DNA of 64,000 nucleotides, taken from assembly GCA_030429235.1 (NCBI GenBank), contig JAUIDB010000001.1, positions 1 to 64,000 on the forward strand, given 5' to 3'. Position 1 is the stretch's first letter, and every line of letters starts with the position of its first letter. Both the position numbers and the translations under genes were made by a program. This DNA is from Thermoanaerobaculia bacterium. GTDB taxonomy: Bacteria > Acidobacteriota > Thermoanaerobaculia > Multivoradales > JAIOJS01. The notes beneath the pieces are model-generated. The model was not told the origin of the DNA and did not search any database. It was given only the letters and a program-made list of their open reading frames with translations. Below, one piece after another: positions 1 through 11,034 of this stretch.

Positions 1-2
1 GG

Positions 3-1016
3 GCGGGACGGGTCCTCGCCTCGGTGGTCGCTAGACAGCTGGAACCGCATCGACCCTACGGCGGGGTGGTGCCCGAGATCGCCTCCCGCGAGCACCTCGC
101 AAACTGGCCCGCAGTCTGCTCCGAAGCCCTCGCCCGAGCCGGTCTCACCCTCGGACAGGTCGATCTGGTGGCCGCCACCCGAGGGCCCGGCCTGGTCGGC
201 TCGCTGCTGGTCGGACTGGCCACCGGCAAGGCCATCGCCTGGAGCCTGAACCGCCCCTTCTTCGGCATCCACCACATCGCTGGACACATCTTCTCCCCCT
301 TTCTCGACGTCGACGGGGCGCCCGCTCACCCCCTCCCCGCACGCTTCGTCGCCCTGGTCGTATCGGGCGGTCACACGAGTCTGTTCGAAGTGGAAGGGGG
401 CGAACCGAGGATGGTGGTCGAGACCCGGGACGACGCCATCGGCGAGGTCTTCGACAAGGTCGGCAAGCGGCTCGGCCTTCCCTTCCCCCAGGGCCCCGTG
501 GTTGATCGCCTGGCCGAGGACTACGGGGGCCCCGCGCCCTCGATCGACCTACCGGTGCCGAAACTCTCTCGCGGAGAGCTGTTCTTCTCGTACTCGGGCC
601 TCAAGAGCGCCACCATCCGGCACCTCGAGGCGATCGAGCGGGCCACCCCCGACCTCGCACCATCGACCGAACTCCTGCCGTCACAGATCGCTCTGCTGGT
701 GGCCTTTCGGCAAGCCGCGATCGGGCAGCTGGTCGACCGCCTGAACCGACTGCACCGCGAGCGTCCCTTCGACCAGCTCGCCGTCTCGGGCGGTGTGGCC
801 GCGAACCGATTGTTGCGGCGCGAGCTGACCGCCTGGAGCCTCCGCCAGGGCGTCGATCTGCGGCTCGTGCCGCTCCCCTACTGCGGCGACAACGCGGCCA
901 TGATCGCGCATGTTGCCCTCCTGCGCTACCGAACCTCGGGGCGTCGGCCCGAGGAGCTGGGCGATCCCCTGGACATCGAGGCCGCGGGCCGTCTGCCAGT
1001 CGGAGTGTCGCGCTGA
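3..1016 (+). CDS. tsaD: tRNA N6-adenosine threonylcarbamoyltransferase TsaD, 5'-truncated by the window
   Basis: TsaD (Kae1/Gcp family) transfers the threonylcarbamoyl group to A37 of ANN-decoding tRNAs together with TsaB and TsaE. The frame is open from base 3, and the visible protein begins inside the conserved PYGGVVPE region. The usual N-terminal start (the MxILGIETSCDE-like segment of about 25 residues) therefore lies upstream of the window; the GTG at 24 is internal, not a start. Metal-binding HIAGH is encoded at 273-287. Other visible family motifs are VVSGGHTSL, the DDAIGEVFDK block, FSYSGLK, AVSGGVAANR and the metal aspartate in YCGDNAAM. The C-terminus looks complete. thiI follows on the same strand after 53 nt, so the two tRNA-modification genes may be co-expressed. 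The family call is certain. Confidence 0.96.
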   Translation, partial: AGRVLASVVARQLEPHRPYGGVVPEIASREHLANWPAVCSEALARAGLTLGQVDLVAATRGPGLVGSLLVGLATGKAIAWSLNRPFFGIHHIAGHIFSPFLDVDGAPAHPLPARFVALVVSGGHTSLFEVEGGEPRMVVETRDDAIGEVFDKVGKRLGLPFPQGPVVDRLAEDYGGPAPSIDLPVPKLSRGELFFSYSGLKSATIRHLEAIERATPDLAPSTELLPSQIALLVAFRQAAIGQLVDRLNRLHRERPFDQLAVSGGVAANRLLRRELTAWSLRQGVDLRLVPLPYCGDNAAMIAHVALLRYRTSGRRPEELGDPLDIEAAGRLPVGVSR

Positions 1017-1069
1017 GATAGGATTGGGGATTGTCTCGGCTCTCCCCAACTGCACAGCACTCGATCTCG

Positions 1070-2575
1070 ATGGACCTCTTTCTCCTCCGTTACTCCGGCG
1101 AAGTCACCACCAAGGGCAAGGGTACGCGCCTCCAGTTCCAACGCCGACTGGCCCGCAACGTGGCCGCGGCTCTCGAGGCCGCGGGTTCGGAGGCGCACCA
1201 GGTCGACCGCGAATGGAGTCGGATCTTCGTCGAAGCCGAGGCGGCCAGTGCCCTCGACGCGCTACCCCGGGTCTTCGGTCTGCAATCGCTTTCCCCCGTC
1301 GTGCGGCGACCCTGGAAGACGCTCGACGACGTCGTCGACGCCGGAGAGGAGCTCTTCGGCGAGGCCGTGCAGGATCACGTCTTCGCCGTGCGGACCCGAC
1401 GCACCGGCAACAAGACCTGGATCCCGTTCCGCTCTTCCGACGTCGACCAGGCGCTGGGCGGTCGGCTCTTCGAGCGCTCCGCCGGGGTCGACCTCACGAA
1501 CCCCGAAGTCCCGATCCGGATCGAGATTCGCGAGGGCGAGGCGTTCTTCTTCCAGCGGTCGATCGCCGCCCCCGGTGGACTTCCGTTGGGCACCGAAGGA
1601 CGCGCCTTGGCCCTCGTCTCCGGTGGCTTCGACTCCGGAGTCGCCGCCTGGAGCCTCTTGAAGCGTGGGGTCAAGCTCGACTACCTGTTCTGCAACCTCG
1701 GCGGCCAGGCCCATCTCGAAGGCGTGCTCCGGGTGATGAAGTTGATCTCCGAGCGCTGGAGCTACGGCTATCGCCCCCGTCTCTACTCGGTGGACCTGCA
1801 GCCGGTAGTCCAGGAGATGCAATCGCTGGCCGAACCCCGCTACTGGCAAGTTCTACTGAAACGTCGCATGTTCCAGGTTGCCGACCGGCTGGCCCGTCGA
1901 CTCAGGGTGGAGGCTCTCGTCACCGGGGAGGCGGTCGGCCAGGTCTCCTCCCAGACCCTGCGGAATCTCCGGGTCATCGAAGAGTGCACCGACTTCGTGG
2001 TGCTCCGACCCCTGGTCGGGCTCAACAAGGAGGAGATCATCGACCAGGCCCGGCGCATCGGCACCTACGAACTCTCGGCGGTGGTACCCGAGTACTGTGC
2101 CCTGGCTGCCAAACGGCCCGCGACCCACGCCCGGCTGGACGAGGTGCTGACGGAAGAGGCCAAACTCTCTCCCGAGCTGTTGGAGAAGGCGATCGGAGAC
2201 GGAGAAACGATCCACCTCGCAACCCTCGATGCCGCCGAGCTGATCGACCCGGAGCTCGCCACCGACTCGATCCCGGAAGGGTCCAGAGTCATCGATCTCC
2301 GTTCCGAGGCCGCCTACCGCGGCTGGCACTACCCGGGAGCCCGCCACCTCGACTACTTCGACGCCCAACGATCGATCGACCGCTTCGACTCCGACCAGAC
2401 CTACGTGTTCTACTGCGAGGTAGGGCTCAAGAGCGCCCACGCCGCCGAGGTCTTGCGAGCCCGCGGCAAGAAGGCCATGCACTTCGCGGGCGGCCTGCGG
2501 GCACTGCTGCGCTACACCCACGAACGGGACGCCGCTCTGGCCGCCCTCGCCTCACCCGTGTGGTTCGGCGATTGA
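1070..2575 (+). CDS. thiI: ThiI: tRNA 4-thiouridine synthetase with C-terminal rhodanese domain
   Basis: ThiI adenylates U8 of tRNA and inserts sulfur to make s4U; the rhodanese domain relays persulfide sulfur from IscS-type desulfurases. The 501-residue protein has an N-terminal ferredoxin-like/THUMP part, a PP-loop ATP-binding motif SGGFDS at residues 184-189, a conserved Cys343 (EYCALAAK, matching E. coli Cys344) and a rhodanese domain with Cys449 in VFYCEVG (matching E. coli Cys456). Both sulfur-transfer cysteines are present, so it should be a complete two-cysteine enzyme. The ATG at 1070 is chosen because homologues begin at this strand; a TTG at 1031 sits 6 nt after a TAGGAT hexamer and would add 13 residues. 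It lies just downstream of tsaD. Confidence 0.94.
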   Translation: MDLFLLRYSGEVTTKGKGTRLQFQRRLARNVAAALEAAGSEAHQVDREWSRIFVEAEAASALDALPRVFGLQSLSPVVRRPWKTLDDVVDAGEELFGEAVQDHVFAVRTRRTGNKTWIPFRSSDVDQALGGRLFERSAGVDLTNPEVPIRIEIREGEAFFFQRSIAAPGGLPLGTEGRALALVSGGFDSGVAAWSLLKRGVKLDYLFCNLGGQAHLEGVLRVMKLISERWSYGYRPRLYSVDLQPVVQEMQSLAEPRYWQVLLKRRMFQVADRLARRLRVEALVTGEAVGQVSSQTLRNLRVIEECTDFVVLRPLVGLNKEEIIDQARRIGTYELSAVVPEYCALAAKRPATHARLDEVLTEEAKLSPELLEKAIGDGETIHLATLDAAELIDPELATDSIPEGSRVIDLRSEAAYRGWHYPGARHLDYFDAQRSIDRFDSDQTYVFYCEVGLKSAHAAEVLRARGKKAMHFAGGLRALLRYTHERDAALAALASPVWFGD

Positions 2576-5047
2576 GCGGTCCGGCCGATCGAGAGGACCG
2601 ATGACGGAGCGCAACCCCGCGCGCCCGACGCCCTCCGTCCCGCCCCTCGTGGTCGAGCGAGAGACCGTGGAGCGGCTGGCCGAGATCTCGGTCACCGGTC
2701 TGGTGGTTTTCGACGCCGAGCGCATCCACTTCGCCAACGAGCTGTTCCGCCAGCAGATCGGGTCTTCGGCCGACGAGCTGGCCGCGCGGACGCCCGAGCA
2801 GATCTTCTTCGGCCAGGCGATCCACCAGCCCCCGGTCGAAGGCGAGACCCTGTACGTGGTGGTGCGACACCGCCAGGGCCAGCACCACACCTTGGCGGTC
2901 CGCCGACAGCCGGTCGTCTACGAGGGCACGTCCTGCTACCTGGCCTCGACCACCGACCTCACGCCGTCGATCCTCTCCGACCAACCGAGCCCACCTCCGA
3001 CGTCGGATCTGGAGATCAGCCAGGAGTGGCTCCAGCTGGCCCAACGCGCCGGTCGATCTCTGGTCTGGGACTGGGACATCACCAGCGACGCGATGTACCT
3101 TTCGGACTCCGCCGTCGAGGTTTTCGGCTTCCACCCCGACCGCATTCCGCGCACCGGGGAAGAGCTGATGCAGTTCATTCCTGCCGACGACCAGGTGGTC
3201 ATCCACGAAGCCCTCCGTGCCACCATGCGCGGCGAAAGGCCCTACGTAGTCGAGCATCGGGTCACGCTGCCGATGGGAGTCCGCTGGCTGGCGGTGCGCG
3301 GGCAGCTGTTCCACGGCGAGGAGGGCACCCGGATCCTGGGCGTCTCGACCGATATTACCGAGCATCGCCTGGCGGAAGAGGCACTACACCGCGAACAGCT
3401 ACGGGCCCAGGTGACCCTCGCCGCCATCGGCGACAGTGTCATCCGCACCGATCCCGAGGGGCGCATCGACTACATGAACCGGGTCGCCGAGCAGCTGACG
3501 GGGTACAGCCTCGACGAAGCGCTCGACCAGCCGCTGACCGAGATCTATCGGGTGGTCGACGAAGAGGACCGACGCCCCCGGGTCGATCCGATTCGCCTCT
3601 GCCTCAGCGAAGACCGGGTAGTCATCCTGCCCAATGCTGCGCTCCTCCGTTCGCGACAGGGTCGCGAGTACTCGGTGCGGGACTCCGCCGCCCCGATCCG
3701 CGCCGCCGATGGCCAGGTCCTCGGCGCCGTGCTCGTCACTCAGGACGTCACCGAACTCCGCAAGCTAGAGCGCGAGATGACCTTCCTCGCCCAGCACGAC
3801 CCGCTCACCGGATTGATCAATCGGCGTGAGTTCGAGCGCGAACTCGCCGATACCCTGGTCGACGCTCGTCTGCGGCACCGGCGCCACGCCCTCTGCTACC
3901 TCGACCTGGACGAATTCAAGGTCGTCAACGACACCTGCGGTCACGTCGCGGGAGACGAACTGCTCCGCCAGTTGACCGCCGTTCTCGACGGCGCGGTCCG
4001 AGAGTCGGACGTGCTGGCCCGACTGGGCGGGGACGAGTTCGGCATCCTGCTGCGCGATTGCGAGGACGAAGCCGCGGTCGCCGTCGCCCAGAAGTTGTGC
4101 GCTACGGTCCGTCAGTTCCGTTTCATCTGGGAGGCGAGGCTCTTCAACGTCGGCGTTTCGATCGGAATCGTCCCGATCTCGGGGGTCAGCGGCTCTCTCG
4201 ACCAGGTACTTTCCGCCGCCGACGCCGCCTGTTACGTGGCCAAGGAACGGGGACGAGGACGGGTTCATCTCTACCAGCCCGACGACGATGCTCTGGCCCG
4301 GCGCTACGGGGAGATGCAGTGGGTCGAGAGGATCCACCAGGCCTTCGACGAAGAACTCTTCCGACTCTACTGCCAGGACATCCAGCCGATCGGTGCTGGT
4401 GCTCGTGACGGTTCCCCCCCGATGGCCGAAGTCCTACTGCGAATGCTCGGTGATCACGGAGAACCGATCCCGGCGGCAGCCTTCATCGCCGCCGCCGAAC
4501 GGTACCACCTGATCGGCGCGATCGATCGTTGGGTGGTCGAGCACGCCATCTCTGCCATCGCCCTCGACAAAGGCACAACCCTGTTTACGCTCAACCTCTC
4601 CGGCCACTCGCTGAGCGATGTCAGCTTCTTGGGATTCGTCGAGAACCTCCTCGACCGTTCGGGAGTGGACGCATCACGGATCTGCTTCGAGGTCACCGAG
4701 ACCGCAGCGATCACCAACCTCAAGGGCGCGCGCCGCTTGATGGGCACGCTAAAGCAGCGCGGCTGCCGTTTCGTCCTCGACGATTTCGGAACCGGACTCT
4801 CCTCGTTCGCCTACCTTCGGAGCCTCGAGGTCGACTACCTGAAGATCGACGGCGAGTTCGTACGCCACATGGTCGGCGACGCCGTCGAGCGGGCGCTGGT
4901 GGGATCGATCGATCAGATCGGGCACATCCTGGGCCTCTCGACCATCGCCGAATCGGTCGAGGATCAGGAGACGCTGGACGCGCTCGTCGAGCTGGGAGTC
5001 GACTACGCGCAGGGGTACCACATCGGCACTCCCTACGCCTGGCCGGG

Positions 5048-6661
<1,614 letters not shown>

Positions 6662-6716
6662 CGTCCTAGCCGTCCTCTCTTGGAAGTAGGGCGGGGTCAC
6701 CCGCCGGGAAGCGCCG

Positions 6717-6722
6717 ATTGTA
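6717..6722 (-). promoter_or_regulatory. Candidate -10 element of pckA
   Basis: TACAAT on the minus strand, 55 nt before the pckA ATG. The hexamer about 17 nt upstream (TGGGCC) is only a weak -35 match. The predicted leader contains a short GGCGGG/CCCGCC hairpin with a TGAC loop. Confidence 0.4.
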
Positions 6723-6780
6723 GCAGTCCGCCGAGGGTCGGCCCAGCGCCCTCACGGGCCGTCCCCGCGGCGGCCCGCGC

Positions 6781-6786
6781 TATAGT
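6781..6786 (+). promoter_or_regulatory. Candidate -10 element of the Ser/Thr kinase gene
   Basis: TATAGT 12 nt before the ATG at 6799. A transcript starting the usual 6-7 nt downstream would have a leader of about 6 nt and no room for a Shine-Dalgarno site. None is visible. Confidence 0.5.
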
Positions 6787-6798
6787 CGAGGCACCAAG

Positions 6799-9111
6799 AT
6801 GCCACTCGAAGTCGACCGTCTCCTGGGTCCCTACCGCATCGAGCGCCTGCTGGGCTCGGGTGGAATGGGGGAGGTCTACGTCGCGACCGACACCCGGCTC
6901 GGACGCCGGGTGGCGATCAAGGTCCTGCCGCCCGCGCTCGCCCGTGACCCCGAAGCCCTGGCTCGCTTCTCACGGGAAGCGCGGGCCGTAGCGGCGCTCG
7001 ATCATCCCCACATCGTCGTTCTCCACGATGTGGGGCTCGAAGGGGAGCTTCACTACGTGGTCACCGAGTTTCTGCGGGGCACGTCCCTCGACCAGCTCGT
7101 CGAGCGAGGGCCGCTGACCTGGCGGCAGGCGACCGACTACGGTGTGGCGATCGCCGACGGGTTGGCGGCGATCCATGCCGCCGGCATCGTCCACCGGGAC
7201 CTCAAGCCGGGCAACGTGTTCGTGACCCGACAGGGCCAGGTCAAGATCCTGGACTTCGGAATCGCACGCTACACCAACGATCCCAAGCAGAGCGGGGAGC
7301 TCTTCGAGACCGACCCCGGAATGGTCCTGGGAAGCGTCGGCTACATGTCGCCGGAGCAGGCTCAGGGCCTCCCCGTCGGTGCTCCATCCGACGTCTTCGT
7401 GCTGGGGTGCCTGCTGTTCGAGATGCTCACCGGCGAGCGGGCCTTCGCGGCGGAGAATCCGCTCCGGACCCTGGCCAGCATCGTGCACGACAAGCCACCA
7501 CCCCTGGACCGGAAGGTCCCGGAGGCTCCAGACGAGCTCGTGGCCGTGGTCGAGCGATGCCTCGAGAAGGATCCGGCCGCGCGCTACGAGAACGGCGAGG
7601 CGGTGGCCCGAGTCCTCCGCGCCGTCCCCACGATCGAGCGACCGGCGCCACCCCCCGCGGATCGGTTCTCGCTGGCCAAGGTGCTGCGGCGCCTCTGGCC
7701 CGCCGCGCGGCGCCGCCTGTCGTTGGCGGTGCTACCGCTCCGCGACGAGCAGCCCGGCCCCGACAGCGCCTACCTGACCGACGGCATCTCCGAGAACCTG
7801 ACCCGACTGTTGAGCAGTGCGCCGCATCTCGATGTGCGCGCCTGGAAAACCGTTCGTCGCTCGGCATCGGAGACGGACGACCCGCTGGCCCTCGGGCGGC
7901 AACTCGGGGTCAAGAGGATTCTCACCGGCCGACTGGTGCGCGAAGCGAACGACCTCGTGATCCAGGTCCAGCTGCTCGACGTCGCGAGCGGCGCGCCGCT
8001 GTGGTCCACGCGCCAGCGGTACCGAGAGCACCAGTTGCCTCGCCTAGAGGAAGAGGTGGCCGAGGCGATCGCGCGGCAACTCCAGGTCGACTACGACCCC
8101 GTCGAGCGCCGCTGGCAACGGCAGACCACCACCATCGACCCGGCAGCCTATCGGCTCTACCTGCAGGGGCGCTACCACTGGAACCGAAGGTCGGCCGCCA
8201 GCCTCGCGACCGCGGCCGAGCGTTTCGCCAGCGCCTTGCAGCGCGAGCCGGAGTTCGCTCTCGCCCACGTCGGCCTGGCCGATGTCGCCTGTGTCCGCCC
8301 CTTCTGGGGCTTGGAGGCTCCCGCGACCGCCGTCCCGCGCGCCCGGGAGGCGCTGCACCGAGCGCTCGACCTCGCCCCCGACCTGGCCGAGGCGCACTCG
8401 ACCCTCGGCTACCTCGAGTTCTACTTCGACCGCAACTGGACGGCCGCCGCCCGCCGCTTCGAACTCGCCCTCACCAACAACCCGGCCGACCCCGGCACGC
8501 ACCACCGGCACGCAGTCTGCCTGGGACTCAGCCGCCAGTTCGATCTGGCTCTGACCGCCTTCGATCGGGCCCTTCGGCTCGATCCGGGAGAGGCCATGTT
8601 GCTCGCCGATCGCGCCCTGATCCACTGCCTGCAGGGCAACCTGGAACAGGCCGAAGAGGAGTGTTCGGCCCTGCTCCGGACCGACCCGAACTTCATTCCG
8701 GCACTCTACTACCGGGGCATCGTCGCCATCGCCGATGGCCGACTTCGCGATGCCGTTCGGTGGTACCAGGAGGCCGGACGGTTCGCCGAATCGCCCCATC
8801 TCCGCGCCTCGATGGCTCACGCCCTCGGTCGACTCGGCCGCCGCGACGCCGCCCTCGTGCTGATCCACGACCTGCTCCGGACTCCACCGGACACCTACGT
8901 TTCCCCCTACCTGATCGCAGTCGCCTACGCCGGACTCGAGGACCGACCCAGGACGCTCGAGTGGTTGACGCGGGCCGAGAGCGAGGTGTGCGAGTCTCTG
9001 GTCTGGATTCACAGCGATCCGCGTCTCGAGAAGGTCCGCGACGAGCCAGGGATCGCCACCCTGGCGGCCCGGGTCGATCCCCGGCGGGGACCGTCGGTTG
9101 TTCCCCGGTAA
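6799..9111 (+). CDS. Ser/Thr protein kinase with FlgO/TolB-like domain and TPR repeats
   Basis: A 770-residue Hanks-type kinase. The kinase domain (about residues 10-275) has the glycine loop GSGGMGEV, VAIK lysine, HRDLKPGN catalytic loop, DFG and a GYMSPEQ activation segment; all key residues are present. Residues about 308-420 resemble the FlgO/TolB-N-like domain seen in acidobacterial kinases and adenylate cyclases (AVLPLRD, LTDGISENL). About residues 440-740 form tetratricopeptide-like repeats. No transmembrane helix is evident, so unlike many PknB-type receptors it should be cytoplasmic and sense through protein contacts. It is divergent from pckA. Substrates are not indicated by the context. 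Confidence 0.92.
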   Translation: MPLEVDRLLGPYRIERLLGSGGMGEVYVATDTRLGRRVAIKVLPPALARDPEALARFSREARAVAALDHPHIVVLHDVGLEGELHYVVTEFLRGTSLDQLVERGPLTWRQATDYGVAIADGLAAIHAAGIVHRDLKPGNVFVTRQGQVKILDFGIARYTNDPKQSGELFETDPGMVLGSVGYMSPEQAQGLPVGAPSDVFVLGCLLFEMLTGERAFAAENPLRTLASIVHDKPPPLDRKVPEAPDELVAVVERCLEKDPAARYENGEAVARVLRAVPTIERPAPPPADRFSLAKVLRRLWPAARRRLSLAVLPLRDEQPGPDSAYLTDGISENLTRLLSSAPHLDVRAWKTVRRSASETDDPLALGRQLGVKRILTGRLVREANDLVIQVQLLDVASGAPLWSTRQRYREHQLPRLEEEVAEAIARQLQVDYDPVERRWQRQTTTIDPAAYRLYLQGRYHWNRRSAASLATAAERFASALQREPEFALAHVGLADVACVRPFWGLEAPATAVPRAREALHRALDLAPDLAEAHSTLGYLEFYFDRNWTAAARRFELALTNNPADPGTHHRHAVCLGLSRQFDLALTAFDRALRLDPGEAMLLADRALIHCLQGNLEQAEEECSALLRTDPNFIPALYYRGIVAIADGRLRDAVRWYQEAGRFAESPHLRASMAHALGRLGRRDAALVLIHDLLRTPPDTYVSPYLIAVAYAGLEDRPRTLEWLTRAESEVCESLVWIHSDPRLEKVRDEPGIATLAARVDPRRGPSVVPR

Positions 9112-9127
9112 CCCGACCGGGTAGAGT
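9098..9127 (+). promoter_or_regulatory. Candidate promoter of the gene at 9280
   Basis: TTGTTC (9098-9103), 18-nt spacer, TAGAGT (9122-9127). The spacer contains CCCGGT/ACCGGG, a 6-bp hairpin that overlaps the kinase stop codon. This promoter would give a leader of about 145 nt. Confidence 0.4.
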
Positions 9128-9279
9128 AGCCATCTCGGCGCTGGCCCCATCCGTCCTGGAGCGGGCCGCGCCCCGACGCCGCGAGCCGGTCCCTCCGACC
9201 GCAACCCGGCACCCACAGTAAGCCCCGGCCGGCCGCAGCGGTTCTGCGCTCGCGACGGACGGTGAAGGAGCGTGCAGCG

Positions 9280-10929
9280 TTGAACATCGAAGGCAAGAAG
9301 ATCCTCGTCCTCGGCGGCTACGGGTTGGTCGGAACCGCCATGTGCCGCGAACTGCTGGCCCGGCATCCGCGGGAGATCCAGATCCACAGCCTGCGGGCCG
9401 AGGAATCGGAACAGGCTCGGGAGGAGCTGCTTCCCGAGGCGGCGCGCACCGAGCTGACCCTGTCGTCGGGCGATATCTTCGGCCTCGACCAGGAGGTCGA
9501 GCCCCTCGCGGCCATCCGAGCGCAAGTCGGACCGCTCGACGACGCTCGGCTGCCGGAGTATCGACTGTATCGACTCCTCCTGGAGAGCCGGCCCGACGTC
9601 GTGATCGACTGCGTCAACACGGCCACCGCCATCGCCTACCGAGATACCTTCCGGGCCGCCGGTCGCGTCCTCGACCGCCTCTCGGGACTCGACCCTTCCA
9701 CCCCCGAGGGCACTGACTCCGCCGAGGTCGAGGAACTGCTGAGCGCCCTCTACATGCCACGGCTCATCCGCCATATCCAGGTTCTCTACCGCGGCATGAT
9801 GGACGCTGGAACCCGCGTCTATACCAAGGTCGGCACCTCGGGTACCGGAGGAATGGGGCTGAACATTCCCTACACCCACTCCGAGGAGAAGCCGAGCCGC
9901 ATGCTGCTGTCCAAGAGCGCCATCGCCGGCGCCCACTCGATGCTGCTCTTCCTCATGGCCCGGACGCCCGACGCTCCGATCACCAAGGAGATCAAACCCG
10001 CCGCCGCGATCGCCTGGAAGCGGATCGCCCACGGCCCGATCTCGCGCAAGGGCACCCCGCTCACCCTGGTCCACGCCGAACCGCGTGCGCTCGGAGCGAC
10101 CTTCTCGACCCACGACCCCGAGGCCGCCGCCGAGCGACCCGACGAACCGCTCGAGACGGTGTTCATCGATACCGGCGAGAACGGCATCTTCAGCCTCGAG
10201 GAGTTCGCCCTGCTCACCACCGCCGAGCAAATGGAGTTCGTCACGCCGGAGGAGATCGCCCGCTACATGATCTTCGAGATCGAAGGCGGCAATACCGGGC
10301 ACGACATCATCAACGCCCTCGACAACGCCGTGCTCGGCCCCACCTACCGCGCCGGACTCTTACGGCACTGGGCCCTCGAGTACATGACCGAGTTGGAACG
10401 CGAACACGAAACCCGGAGCGTCGCCTTCGAGATGCTGGGCCCACCCCGCAACTCCAAGCTCCTGTTCGAAGCACACCTGCTCCGCCTGGCGTTCTCCACC
10501 ATGAAGGCTGTCCGCATCGCGACGCCCGAGGAGGTGCGCGATGGTCTCGACCGCCTGGTTCGTGAGGAGCCAGAGGAGGCCAACCGCGTGGTGGCGGTGG
10601 GCATACCGATCCTCCTCGATTCCGGCGAGGTGATTCGGGGTACCCGAGTCATCGTCCCCGCCGAGGCCGACGACACTCCGGTCGAGGCCGAGGTTCTAGA
10701 GAACTGGGTCTACGACGGTTGGGTCGACCTTCGACTGGCCAACTGCCGACGCTGGGTCGAACGCTTTCGGGCGATCCACGACGATGTCGAAGCGATCTCG
10801 CCGACCGACACCTCCTCGCGGTACGTTCGCAACCGCCGTTTCTGGCACGAGGACCTCGGCATTCAGCCCGGCAAGATCGTCGGCTGGATCCTCTCCGAAG
10901 AGGAACGCGGAGGACGGTTCAAGCGCTAG
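9280..10929 (+). CDS. Unrecognised Rossmann-fold (SDR-like) protein
   Basis: I do not recognise a named family. The N-terminus (KKILVLGGYGLVGTAM) is a typical dinucleotide-binding beta-alpha-beta with GGYGLVG. Later blocks (DVVIDCVNTATA; TKVGTSGTGGMGLN; HSEEKPSR) suggest an NAD(P)-dependent enzyme or an SDR-derived protein, but no YxxxK catalytic pair is obvious. The remaining 350 residues are soluble, without signal peptide or membrane segment. The TTG at 9280 is chosen because AAGGAG (9265-9270) stands 9 nt upstream, an ideal ribosome site; the GTG at 9262 would lie before that site. Product 549 residues. It sits between the kinase gene and glutamate dehydrogenase, all on the same strand but with wide gaps. 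Confidence 0.8.
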   Translation: MNIEGKKILVLGGYGLVGTAMCRELLARHPREIQIHSLRAEESEQAREELLPEAARTELTLSSGDIFGLDQEVEPLAAIRAQVGPLDDARLPEYRLYRLLLESRPDVVIDCVNTATAIAYRDTFRAAGRVLDRLSGLDPSTPEGTDSAEVEELLSALYMPRLIRHIQVLYRGMMDAGTRVYTKVGTSGTGGMGLNIPYTHSEEKPSRMLLSKSAIAGAHSMLLFLMARTPDAPITKEIKPAAAIAWKRIAHGPISRKGTPLTLVHAEPRALGATFSTHDPEAAAERPDEPLETVFIDTGENGIFSLEEFALLTTAEQMEFVTPEEIARYMIFEIEGGNTGHDIINALDNAVLGPTYRAGLLRHWALEYMTELEREHETRSVAFEMLGPPRNSKLLFEAHLLRLAFSTMKAVRIATPEEVRDGLDRLVREEPEEANRVVAVGIPILLDSGEVIRGTRVIVPAEADDTPVEAEVLENWVYDGWVDLRLANCRRWVERFRAIHDDVEAISPTDTSSRYVRNRRFWHEDLGIQPGKIVGWILSEEERGGRFKR

Positions 10930-10936
10930 TGCCCCG

Positions 10937-10965
10937 TTGGGCCCCCGCCCCCGGTGCGATAGGAT
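10937..10965 (+). promoter_or_regulatory. Candidate promoter of glutamate dehydrogenase
   Basis: TTGGGC (10937-10942), 17-nt spacer, TAGGAT (10960-10965). The predicted leader is about 63 nt and carries a GGGAG ribosome site before the ATG at 11035. Confidence 0.45.
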
Positions 10966-11034
10966 CTCACTCGGAATCCGAATCAGCCACCGGCCGTGCC
11001 GCGAAGGTGCGCCGACCAGTTTGGGAGCGGACGA

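Noticed and set aside
1031-1069. Leaderless TTG start for thiI, 6 nt after TAGGAT
   Set aside because: Spacing fits the leaderless pattern, but it adds 13 residues with no counterpart in ThiI and TTG leaderless starts are rare; kept only as an alternative.
910-2604. 564-codon open frame on the plus strand
   Set aside because: Second frame of thiI; composition dominated by Arg, Pro and Gly, and thiI itself is complete.
8044-10302. 752-codon open frame on the minus strand
   Set aside because: Antisense to the kinase and the Rossmann protein; no start signals or family features.
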